Assembly (NCBI GenBank): GCA_019310745.1
Contig: JAFDDS010000048.1
Coordinates: 1 to 6,760, forward strand
From: Deltaproteobacteria bacterium
GTDB lineage: Bacteria; Desulfobacterota; DSM-4660; Desulfatiglandales; B25-G16
DNA length: 6,760 nucleotides
Direction: 5' to 3'
Position 1 is the stretch's first letter. Every line of letters begins with the position of its first letter. The position numbers were made by a program, and so were the translations under genes. A model generated the notes under the pieces. It saw only the letters and a program-made list of their open reading frames with translations. It was not told the DNA's origin and did no database searches. This document shows, piece after piece, positions 1 to 6,490 of the stretch.

Positions 1-1026
1 CGACATCGAGGAGCTGGATTAGGAGGGGGTCATGATGAAAGAGAACAAACATTAAATCAGCTCTTAGTTGAAATGGATGGATTTGAATCTAATGAAGGAG
101 TTATTCTGATTTCAGCCACTAACAGGCCTGACGTACTTGACCCTGCATTATTGCGCCCAGGAAGATTTGACAGGCAGGTAGTTGTACCAGTGCCTGATGT
201 CAGGGGACGGGAAAGCATATTAAAGGTACACACAAAAAAAACAAGGATTGGCGATGATGTTGATCATTCTGTAATTGCCAGGGGAACACCAGGTTTTACC
301 GGTGCAGACCTTGAAAATATGGTTAATGAGGCAGCGTTGCTTGCTGCCAGGAGAAACAAAGACAAAATAGATATGCAAGACCTGGAAGATGCGAAAGATA
401 AGGTGCTTATGGGTGTAGAAAGGAAGAGCATGATCATAAGCGATGATGAGAAAAAAACTACCGCCTATCATGAAGCAGGACATACCTTGATAGCAAAACT
501 TCTCCCTGATACCGATCCCATACATAAAGTGACCATAATTCCAAGAGGCATGGCTCTTGGCCTGACACAGCAACTCATCCTGATGGGAGGAAGAATATCC
601 GAGGAAATTGCCTTAAATACCCAGACTACTGGAGCAAGCAATGACATAGAAAGGGCAACGGTGATAGCAAGAAAGATGATCTGTGAATATGGTATGAGCG
701 AAAAACTCGGCCCATTGAGTTTCGGAAAGAAAGAGGAAGAAATATTCTTGGGACGTGAGATTTCCCAGCACAGGGATTATAGTGAAGAAACAGCACAAAA
801 GATTGACCAGGAGGTTAATAATCTTATAGATGTGTCCTATAAAAAAGCTCATAAGCTTATAAGTAATAACCTCACTACCCTAAATAATTTAGCCAAGGCC
901 CTTTTAGAAAAAGAGACCCTCAATGGCAGTGAGATCGATGAAATAGTAGGCAAAAAGAAAAGAAAACCACGCACAACAACATCAACGGGAAAAAGGAAAA
1001 TTGATTCACAGGGCAAGAAAAGCTAA
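1..1026 (+). CDS. ftsH: ATP-dependent zinc metalloprotease FtsH (5' end missing, C-terminal part)
   Basis: FtsH is a membrane-anchored hexameric AAA+ protease that extracts and degrades membrane and regulatory proteins on the cytoplasmic side. The reading frame is open from base 1 ([10 protein letters not shown]...), so the N-terminal membrane anchor, Walker A and Walker B lie outside the window. Visible in order: the LLVEMDGF segment, the second region of homology with [20 protein letters not shown] and its arginine fingers (about 109-174), the AAA lid, then the M41 peptidase domain with HEAGH (469-483; two zinc His and the catalytic Glu) and the third zinc ligand Asp in GASND (codon 643-645). 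The C-terminus is a Lys/Arg/Thr-rich tail typical of the family. Oddity: between TQQL (ends 576) and MGGR (from 583) only two residues remain where E. coli FtsH has about 20, so about 18 residues are missing in frame. Identity is certain; whether this copy is fully active is open. It overlaps the start of folP by 26 bp. Confidence 0.97.
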   Translation, partial: RHRGAGLGGGHDEREQTLNQLLVEMDGFESNEGVILISATNRPDVLDPALLRPGRFDRQVVVPVPDVRGRESILKVHTKKTRIGDDVDHSVIARGTPGFTGADLENMVNEAALLAARRNKDKIDMQDLEDAKDKVLMGVERKSMIISDDEKKTTAYHEAGHTLIAKLLPDTDPIHKVTIIPRGMALGLTQQLILMGGRISEEIALNTQTTGASNDIERATVIARKMICEYGMSEKLGPLSFGKKEEEIFLGREISQHRDYSEETAQKIDQEVNNLIDVSYKKAHKLISNNLTTLNNLAKALLEKETLNGSEIDEIVGKKKRKPRTTTSTGKRKIDSQGKKS

Positions 1027-1864
1027 TATTTTAGAATGGTTAGGCTATAATTTTGATCTTGATTCTAAAACCTTTATTATGGGTATTTTGAATATCACCC
1101 CTGACTCTTTTTTTGATGGAGGCACTCATTTCCGCGAAAATAATGCAGTGAAGCACGGTTTGAAAATGGCCACCGAGGGTGCTGATATTATTGATGTAGG
1201 AGGAGAATCAACAAGGCCTTTTTCAGATCCCCTCCCACTTGATGAAGAGTTAAGGAGAGTAATACCTGTTATCAAGACTCTCGCCCAAGAGATAGACCTT
1301 CCAATAAGCATAGATACCTATAAGAGTGAGGTAGCCAGTCAGGCCATAGAGGCTGGTGCCACAATGGTCAACGACATAAGTGCACTGAAATTTGATCCTG
1401 CAATGGGTCAATTGGTTGCTGATGCAGGTGTACCCATTGTATTGATGCATATGAAAGGAACACCAAAAAATATGCAGACAAACCCTACCTACAAAGACCT
1501 TTTTGGTGAAATAATAGACTTCTTACGCAAGGCCATAGAACAGGCTCTCAGTTCAGGTATAAAAAGAGATGTTATTATCATTGACCCCGGTATTGGTTTT
1601 GGTAAATCCTTTGATGATAATCTCAAGATAATAAACAATTTACATACATTTTCTTCTCTTGGACAACCGCTTCTGGTGGGTACCTCTAGTAAGGCGTTTA
1701 TTGGCCATGTGCTTGGCCTTTCAGTAGAATCTCGTGAAAGTGGTACAATGGCTACTGTTGCTGCTTCTGTGCTGAACGGAGCAAATATTGTGAGGGTTCA
1801 CAATGTGAAGGTCACCAAAGAAACAGTAACTATGATTGATGCTATAATGAAAGCCGAAACTTGA
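1001..1864 (+). CDS. folP: Dihydropteroate synthase
   Basis: This enzyme condenses dihydropterin pyrophosphate with p-aminobenzoate in folate synthesis in the cytoplasm and is the sulfonamide target. At 287 aa it has the usual length, a TIM-barrel enzyme. Motifs: [15 protein letters not shown] (residues 27-41, pyrophosphate-binding Asn31), DVGGESTRP (65-73), SIDTYK with Asp105, VNDIS with Asn124, [11 protein letters not shown] (149-159), IDPGIGFGK (194-202, Asp195 and Phe200), GTSSKAFIG (227-235, catalytic Lys231) and RVHN (265-268). Oddities: the usual S-R-K triplet before the catalytic Lys reads S-S-K, and RVHD reads RVHN. The start is a TTG at 1001 inside the end of ftsH. AAAGGA (992-997) precedes it with a short 3-nt spacing. 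The only in-frame ATG (1079) begins the first active-site motif itself and would remove the first barrel strand, so TTG is preferred. It is probably co-transcribed with ftsH and coaX. Confidence 0.95.
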   Translation: MIHRARKANILEWLGYNFDLDSKTFIMGILNITPDSFFDGGTHFRENNAVKHGLKMATEGADIIDVGGESTRPFSDPLPLDEELRRVIPVIKTLAQEIDLPISIDTYKSEVASQAIEAGATMVNDISALKFDPAMGQLVADAGVPIVLMHMKGTPKNMQTNPTYKDLFGEIIDFLRKAIEQALSSGIKRDVIIIDPGIGFGKSFDDNLKIINNLHTFSSLGQPLLVGTSSKAFIGHVLGLSVESRESGTMATVAASVLNGANIVRVHNVKVTKETVTMIDAIMKAET

Positions 1865-1882
1865 AACTGGATACTTGTTCCT

Positions 1883-2656
1883 ATGCTACTATGTATTGAT
1901 GCAGGTAATACAAACATTGTTATTGGTATTTTTCAAGATGATATACTGCGTAATCACTGGCGAATAAGAACAGAAAGAGATATGACCAGTGACGAATTCA
2001 CTGTATTAATCAACAACCTGTTTATCCCAGCACAATTAGAGATACAGAGCATACATGATGTAATTATCTCTTGCGTTGTACCACCTCTTTTTAGCTCCCT
2101 AAAAGAGTTTTGCTTGCTTCATTTTAACCATGAACCAATGATTGTTGGCCCGGATATAAAGACAGGATTGGCCATTAAATATGATAATCCAAAAGAGATT
2201 GGTGCTGACAGGATTGTTAATGCAGTAGCTGCATACCAGAAATATAAAACGGGCCTCATTGTGGTAGACTTTGGTACAGCTACGACCTTTGATTACATAT
2301 CCTCTGGAGGTGCCTATGAAGGGGGTGCAATAGCCCCTGGCATAATCATCTCTGCTGAGGCTCTTTTTCAAAAGGCCTCTAAGCTCCCTCGAGTTGAGAT
2401 ATTTGACAAACCTAAAACTGTAATAGGCAAGGAAACCATAAGCAGTATAAATTCAGGCCTTGTGTATGGTTATGCTGGCCTCGTTGATGGGATAGTAAAA
2501 CGGATAAAAAAAGAGATGGGATCTAATCTTACTGTTATTGCAACAGGAGGCCTTGCCACATTGATAAAATCAGAAGCTGAGAACATCGATTATGTTGAAG
2601 AATTCTTGACCCTGGATGGATTACAAATACTTTTTAAGCTTAACTCCCATAAATAA
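1883..2656 (+). CDS. coaX: Type III pantothenate kinase
   Basis: It phosphorylates pantothenate with ATP, the first committed step of coenzyme A synthesis, in the cytoplasm. The 257-aa length matches the family, which belongs to the ASKHA (actin-like) ATPase fold. Seen: the N-terminal phosphate loop CIDAGNTN (residues 4-11, Asp6), the substrate motif GADRIVNA (107-114, Asp109), DFGTATTFD (129-137, Asp129), the GGAIAPGI segment (147-154), the KASKLPRVE stretch (164-172), the second nucleotide-binding strand VIATGGLA (218-225) and a final LTLDGL (242-247). All key acidic residues are present. It starts 18 bp after the folP stop, with only a weak purine stretch (TGGA near 1868-1871) as ribosome site, so coupling to upstream translation is likely. 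Type III enzymes are feedback-resistant to CoA in studied members; that is family knowledge and not visible here. A 220-bp gap follows. Confidence 0.96.
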   Translation: MLLCIDAGNTNIVIGIFQDDILRNHWRIRTERDMTSDEFTVLINNLFIPAQLEIQSIHDVIISCVVPPLFSSLKEFCLLHFNHEPMIVGPDIKTGLAIKYDNPKEIGADRIVNAVAAYQKYKTGLIVVDFGTATTFDYISSGGAYEGGAIAPGIIISAEALFQKASKLPRVEIFDKPKTVIGKETISSINSGLVYGYAGLVDGIVKRIKKEMGSNLTVIATGGLATLIKSEAENIDYVEEFLTLDGLQILFKLNSHK

Positions 2657-2876
2657 GCAGTAACCCTTCTGTAATCACAACTTTACCCCTTTCCAATTTA
2701 TGCTCACTGCAATAACTTCCTCACCTAATATATTATTCGACCTAAAAAATAATTGAAAAAATGTACGTCAGATAAAGGTTAGATTAAGGGTTGTTAATAA
2801 ATTAGAAATAAGGTAAAGATCCTTCAGTAAAAAGTCCTATAACATGTTTTATTGAAAGGAAATTGCATCTTATTAC
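2657..2876. other. AT-rich intergenic region with a possible weak promoter for the HD-domain gene
   Basis: This 220-bp gap separates coaX from the HD-domain gene and is the longest non-coding stretch in the window. No tRNA, riboswitch fold or clear stem followed by a T-run could be seen, so the end of the upstream operon is undefined. A TATAAC hexamer at 2838-2843 (5 of 6 to the -10 consensus) sits 33 bp before the next start codon, but no good -35 box lies at the right distance. TTGTTA (2791-2796) and TTGAAA (2753-2758) are present but badly spaced. AAGGAA (2856-2861) is the nearest Shine-Dalgarno-like stretch and is rather far from the ATG. A promoter here is an inference from the gap size and the weak -10. 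Confidence 0.25.
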
Positions 2877-3668
2877 ATGAACAAAAAACACATAAGGCAT
2901 TTTCAATCCTGGTTTAATGATTATGTATCTAATTTTTACTTGAAAGGACAGGATCAAGAAAACGATTGGGCCATTCAGCTTAAAGAGGAGCACTCCTGGA
3001 AAGTAAGAGAAGAGATAATAAAAATTAGTCAAAGATTGCAATTATCCGAAGATGATATATTAATTGCTGAAATTCTCGGTCTGTTTCATGACATAGGGCG
3101 TTTTCATCAGTATGAAAAATATAGAACATTCAGAGATGATATCTCTGAAGATCATGCAAAAATAGGAGCACAAATAGTTACAGATTCTCACCTCTTGGAA
3201 GATTTAACCGAGGTTGAGAAAAATATAATTACAAAGGGCATCCTTTATCACAATATTCATACACTTCCTGAGGATTTAGATCCGCGTTGTCTTTTTTTTT
3301 GCAAATTACTAAGGGATGCTGATAAGCTGGATATTTGGAGAATAATAATAAATTATTATTATAAAGAACAAGATGGAAACTCTCACTCGATTCTCGAATT
3401 AGGACTACCAGATACTCCTGGATATTCCACTACAGTTTTAAATGATCTCTATAACGGTCAAACATCAAGCTCGAATACCATTAAAAATTTAAATGACTTT
3501 AAACTTCTTCAAATTGGCTGGGTGTATGGAATAAACTTTTATCCGACTTTTCAGGAAATTAAAAAACGAAACTATATCGAAAAGATTTCTTCCACTCTTC
3601 CGGAAACGCAAGCGCTTAAAAAGGCGATCAAGAGAGTTGATAATTACCTGATGCTGAATTTAATATAA
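2877..3668 (+). CDS. HD-domain metal-dependent phosphohydrolase, substrate unknown
   Basis: The protein is a 263-aa soluble member of the HD superfamily, which hydrolyses phosphate esters such as nucleotides or cyclic dinucleotides using bound metals. The metal-binding pattern is complete: His39 in EEHSWKV, the His71-Asp72 pair in GLFHDIGRF and an Asp in LRDADKLD (Asp147 and Asp149). His93 and His125, in the EDHA and LYHNIH contexts, could bind a second metal. There is no signal peptide, membrane segment, GYP signature or fused sensor domain, so the substrate cannot be inferred. The ATG at 2877 is the first good start. The AAGGAA at 2856-2861 is 15 nt upstream, longer than usual; an ATT at 2862 in frame would suit it better, but ATT starts are rare. 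The gene stands apart from its neighbours by 220 and 62 bp. A nine-T run at 3292-3300 lies just before the last metal motif. Confidence 0.85.
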   Translation: MNKKHIRHFQSWFNDYVSNFYLKGQDQENDWAIQLKEEHSWKVREEIIKISQRLQLSEDDILIAEILGLFHDIGRFHQYEKYRTFRDDISEDHAKIGAQIVTDSHLLEDLTEVEKNIITKGILYHNIHTLPEDLDPRCLFFCKLLRDADKLDIWRIIINYYYKEQDGNSHSILELGLPDTPGYSTTVLNDLYNGQTSSSNTIKNLNDFKLLQIGWVYGINFYPTFQEIKKRNYIEKISSTLPETQALKKAIKRVDNYLMLNLI

Positions 3669-3730
3669 ACATTGAAAGTAAAGTGTAAGGCTAACGCATT
3701 CACAAGGTATAAAAAAAGGATCCTCATTGT

Positions 3731-4672
3731 ATGAGTATTATTTGTAATCTCAATAATCTCCCCCAAGATATTACAAACTCTGTAGTTACTATAGGAAACT
3801 TTGATGGAGTCCATTGGGCACATCAGATAATTTTTAAAAAGATCATAGAGAGGGCCAGAGATTTACATGGAACATCTGTGGCTATCACCTTTGAACCACA
3901 TCCTATAAAGGCAATGTTTTCCACGAAGGCTAAACCACTCATAACGCTTTTAGAACAAAAGAAAGAACTGATAATAAATCAAGGGATTGACTTACTTCTT
4001 ATAATAGAATTTAGTGCAGAATTTGCTGCTATTTCAGCCAGAGATTTTGTAAAAGATATCTTGGTGGATAAATTAGGGGTTAAAGAAATAGTAGTCGGTT
4101 ATGATTATGCCTTTGGCCATAACAGACAAGGTAATATAGAAGTCCTGAGGGAAATGGGTTCTCTGTTTAATTTTAATGTCCAGCAAGTAGATCCTGTGTA
4201 TGTAGAAAATGTTCTGGTATCGAGTACATCAATCAGGAACCTTATTATGGAAGGAAATGTAGTTGGTGCAAAAAAATTACTTGGAAGGAATTACCAGATA
4301 AGAGGAAAGGTTATTAGGGGAATGAATAGGGGTGATTCTTTATTAGGCTACCCCACAGCAAACCTTAGATTGACTGATGAGCTAATACCAAAAGAGGGTG
4401 TGTATATTGTTTTAATAGATATAGGCGGCAAGACGTATCAAGGATTGACCAACATTGGCTACAATCCAACGTTTAAGAATAAAACCTTGTCGGTTGAGAC
4501 CTATATTTTTAATTTATCAGCTCATATAGTAAATCAAAAGATTAAGGTTAATTTCCTCTCCCGCCTACGGGATGAAATAACTTTTGCGAGCAGCAAAGAG
4601 CTTTCCCAGCAGATCGATCAAGATGTTAATCAGGCACGAGAATTCTTTCAAAAGAAAAAAGATACACTATGA
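3731..4672 (+). CDS. ribF: Bifunctional riboflavin kinase / FAD synthetase
   Basis: It makes FMN from riboflavin and ATP, then FAD from FMN and ATP, in the cytoplasm. At 313 aa it has the same length as E. coli RibF. The N-terminal nucleotidyltransferase domain (about 1-180) shows TIGNFDGVH (20-28), FEPHP (54-58), VGYDYAFGHNRQGN (122-135) and the SSTSIR signature (164-169). The C-terminal kinase domain (about 185-308) shows GYPTANL (206-212), GVYIV, TNIGYNPTF (240-248), the putative catalytic Glu256 in SVETYIF and the C-terminal R-x-E-x-x-F pattern. Oddity: the HxGH-type nucleotide motif reads HWAH (28-31), with Ala in place of the usual Gly. AAGGA at 3716-3720 is 10 nt before the ATG, a good ribosome site. 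No FMN riboswitch fits in the 62-bp leader. The stop overlaps the ATG of the next gene. Confidence 0.96.
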   Translation: MSIICNLNNLPQDITNSVVTIGNFDGVHWAHQIIFKKIIERARDLHGTSVAITFEPHPIKAMFSTKAKPLITLLEQKKELIINQGIDLLLIIEFSAEFAAISARDFVKDILVDKLGVKEIVVGYDYAFGHNRQGNIEVLREMGSLFNFNVQQVDPVYVENVLVSSTSIRNLIMEGNVVGAKKLLGRNYQIRGKVIRGMNRGDSLLGYPTANLRLTDELIPKEGVYIVLIDIGGKTYQGLTNIGYNPTFKNKTLSVETYIFNLSAHIVNQKIKVNFLSRLRDEITFASSKELSQQIDQDVNQAREFFQKKKDTL

Positions 4673-5655
4673 AATGGAAATTCTGGCTTGGTCTTTTAAT
4701 TAGTGTCGCATTTCTCTATATTGCATTCCATAATGTGGATTTAAGCCTCCTGTATTTATCCATTAAATCAACTAATATTCTTTTTTTTATCCCAATTGTC
4801 ATGTTAACTTTTTCCTTCTATTTTATACGGGCCTTACGATGGTTTCATCTTTTAGAGCCAATAAAAAAGATCGGTCTGTTCAGTCTATTTTCTTCCACAG
4901 TTATAGGTTTTGCCGCAAACTGTGTTCTTCCCGCACGACTGGGTGAATTTATAAGGGCAAACTACATTGGACGTATGGAAAACATAAGTAAAAGTTCCTC
5001 ATTAGCAACCATTGTTATTGAGAGACTCTTTGATGTTTTTACCATACTTCTAATGGTATTACTTGTTATCCTTTTTAATGATTTCCCTTCCGAATGGAAA
5101 TCAATAGAAAAGGCCCTAAAAACAGGAGGATTTTTCCTGTTAATTCTTTTTATCATTTCAATCTTTCTCCTTATCTGGCTGAAAAAAAAGACCCACACCT
5201 TTCTCACTGTCTTTGGACGTTTTCTTTTCTTTTTGCCACATACCATGCAACAGAGGATCATTGACATTCTGAAAGGTTTCAGCAACGGTCTTGTCCTTGT
5301 TAAAGGCCCATCTCAACTTTTGGCAGTAATATTTTACTCTCTCACACTCTGGTGTCTTACTGCATTTCAGATTTATATCCTTGGTTTTTCAATGGGTATA
5401 TCACTGCCTTTTCTAGCCCCCTTTTTTATTCTGATACTACTGTGCCTTAGTGTCACATTGCCATCGGCACCTGGCTATATCGGTACATTTCATGTGGCAT
5501 GCCAATATGCGTTAATCTTTTATAGCATCAGTAAGGAAAAGGCATTATCAATGGCCATCCTTCTTCATGCCGCAGGATTTATCCCTACTGTTATTTTAGG
5601 CTCACTGCTATTTTTACTTCACCATATCTCATTACGTAACCTTACTAATAAATAA
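4669..5655 (+). CDS. UPF0104 / lysylphosphatidylglycerol synthase TM-region family membrane protein
   Basis: This is a 328-aa inner-membrane protein with about eight hydrophobic segments, near residues 4-21, 36-57, 68-88, 119-137, 153-171, 214-240, 246-266 and 294-317. It carries the family pattern LPARLGEFIRA (87-97), an ERLFD motif (118-122) and LPSAPGYIGTF (264-274), which match the membrane domain shared by AglD-like, YbhN-like and MprF flippase proteins. Members have been linked to lipid, glycolipid or cell-envelope handling, but no single activity can be assigned from sequence. There is no C-terminal aminoacyl-transferase domain, so it is not a complete MprF. The ATG overlaps the ribF stop as ATGA, so translation is probably coupled and the two genes share a transcript, although their functions are not obviously related. 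The start is supported by the overlap and by the N-terminal Lys-rich residues followed directly by a membrane helix. Confidence 0.88.
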   Translation: MKWKFWLGLLISVAFLYIAFHNVDLSLLYLSIKSTNILFFIPIVMLTFSFYFIRALRWFHLLEPIKKIGLFSLFSSTVIGFAANCVLPARLGEFIRANYIGRMENISKSSSLATIVIERLFDVFTILLMVLLVILFNDFPSEWKSIEKALKTGGFFLLILFIISIFLLIWLKKKTHTFLTVFGRFLFFLPHTMQQRIIDILKGFSNGLVLVKGPSQLLAVIFYSLTLWCLTAFQIYILGFSMGISLPFLAPFFILILLCLSVTLPSAPGYIGTFHVACQYALIFYSISKEKALSMAILLHAAGFIPTVILGSLLFLLHHISLRNLTNK

Positions 5656-5673
5656 TCGTTAACAAGAAAAAAC

Positions 5674-5701
5674 TGGACATTTAGTGTAAATATCTTATTA
5701 T
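5674..5701 (+). promoter_or_regulatory. Putative sigma-70-type promoter of the lipoprotein gene
   Basis: TGGACA (5674-5679, 5 of 6 to the -35 consensus) and TATTAT (5696-5701, 5 of 6 to the -10 consensus) are separated by 16 bp. Transcription would begin near 5708, giving a leader of about 25 nt before the preferred ATG at 5733. The region is very AT-rich, so chance matches are likely, but this is the best-spaced pair in the window. It would let the lipoprotein be expressed apart from the ribF pair. Confidence 0.5.
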
Positions 5702-5719
5702 TTATATATATAGACTAAT

Positions 5720-5723
5720 GGAG
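5720..5723 (+). promoter_or_regulatory. GGAG Shine-Dalgarno that selects the downstream ATG (5733)
   Basis: GGAG ends 9 nt before the ATG at 5733, a normal spacing. The upstream in-frame ATG at 5718 overlaps this GGAG and has no purine-rich site of its own in front of it (TATATATAGACTA precedes it). The site therefore favours the shorter lipoprotein, whose N-terminus MKKRY is the classic signal-peptide beginning. Confidence 0.6.
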
Positions 5724-5732
5724 AAAATAATT

Positions 5733-6470
5733 ATGAAAAAGAGGTATCTAATATATTTGATTATTACCCTTATGATCTTTTCAGCAGGCTGTGCCCCTTC
5801 TTACAAGGCAAGGCCACTATCATTTAAGCATCCATCTGCGTATCCAAATACTACCCAGGTTGCGAATACCATAATCGGCTCAAGAGCCTTTGTTGACGAA
5901 AAGGAAGCGCAAAAGGCCTTTGGTTTTGATGTGAGGTCAGCCGGCATGCTTCCGATTCAAATTGTGGCAGATAACCAAGGCCAAAAAGAACTATATATTG
6001 TTGCCAATCAAACATTTCTTCAGGATAAAGAAGGTAACCTCTGGCCTGTGTTAACAGATAAATTTGCATACGAGCGGGTAACGAAATACGCGCAAACCAA
6101 AAAGATCTTTAAGGAAGGAGCTTATGCAGGTGTAATGTCTGCAACTGCTGGTGCACTCATTGGAGCAGCTATTGGTATTGTTACTGGTGAAAATATTGCC
6201 TCTGTAGCAGGAAAGGGAGCAGCTATAGGTGCTGCTGCAGGAGGAACTGCAGGCGGTTTAAAAGGCTATGACTCAGCATATCAGGCCCGAAGAGAGGTCA
6301 TGGAAGACTTTGAAAGCAAAAGCTTGAAAAATAAATCCCTTTCTCCCAATAACCTTAGTTATGGCTTTATATTCTTTCCTGGAGAGGCCAAGTCCGCACA
6401 ATTACTCAGGTTACAATTGAAAGAAAAAGACTCGGATAGAATTTTCACCATAAATTTAAAATTCGAATAA
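5733..6470 (+). CDS. Glycine-zipper-containing lipoprotein, function unknown
   Basis: With the start chosen at 5733 the protein has 245 aa (250 if the ATG at 5718 is used). A basic start (MKKRY), a hydrophobic core and FSAGC place the lipidated Cys at residue 20, a type II signal peptide; Ala at +2 gives no inner-membrane retention signal, so the outer membrane is the likely site. Residues about 30-125 form a mixed alpha/beta-looking N-terminal domain (AFGFDV, LPIQIVADN, VANQTFLQDKEGN). Residues about 129-178 are a long Gly/Ala-rich zipper (GALIGAAIGIVTG, then GAAIGAAAGGTAGG), probably a membrane-inserting hairpin as in SlyB-like proteins. The C-terminus has a GFIFFPGE strand and alternating hydrophobic residues to the end. 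The role is unknown; envelope structure is an inference. It appears to be its own transcription unit behind a candidate promoter and meets a convergent gene after 20 bp. Confidence 0.8.
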   Translation: MKKRYLIYLIITLMIFSAGCAPSYKARPLSFKHPSAYPNTTQVANTIIGSRAFVDEKEAQKAFGFDVRSAGMLPIQIVADNQGQKELYIVANQTFLQDKEGNLWPVLTDKFAYERVTKYAQTKKIFKEGAYAGVMSATAGALIGAAIGIVTGENIASVAGKGAAIGAAAGGTAGGLKGYDSAYQARREVMEDFESKSLKNKSLSPNNLSYGFIFFPGEAKSAQLLRLQLKEKDSDRIFTINLKFE

Positions 6471-6490
6471 CAACTCGCAACTATACTATA

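Noticed and set aside
220..573. Minus-strand open frame of 117 codons opposite ftsH
   Set aside because: It lies wholly within the well-supported ftsH coding region, has a Cys/His/Tyr-rich unnatural composition and no recognisable motif.
2099..2371. Minus-strand open frame of 90 codons opposite coaX
   Set aside because: Antisense shadow of the conserved coaX frame, with no ribosome site or family resemblance.
2726..2735. 10-bp perfect palindrome TAATATATTA in the coaX-HD gap
   Set aside because: Pure A/T palindromes are expected by chance in such AT-rich DNA, and it is not at a promoter-like position.
2661..2791. AACCCTT (2661-2667) and a matching AAGGGTT about 120 bp downstream as a long-range stem
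   Set aside because: Only about 7 bp pair, the loop is very long, and no T-run follows, so it does not support a terminator or structured RNA.
3669..3730. Possible FMN riboswitch or promoter upstream of ribF
   Set aside because: 62 bp is too short for an FMN riboswitch. TTGAAA (3672-3677) and TATAAA (3708-3713) are 30 bp apart, which is wrong for a promoter.
4962..5285. Minus-strand open frame of 107 codons opposite the membrane-protein gene
   Set aside because: Basic residues arise from reading the hydrophobic, T-rich codons backwards; the plus-strand frame has clear family motifs.
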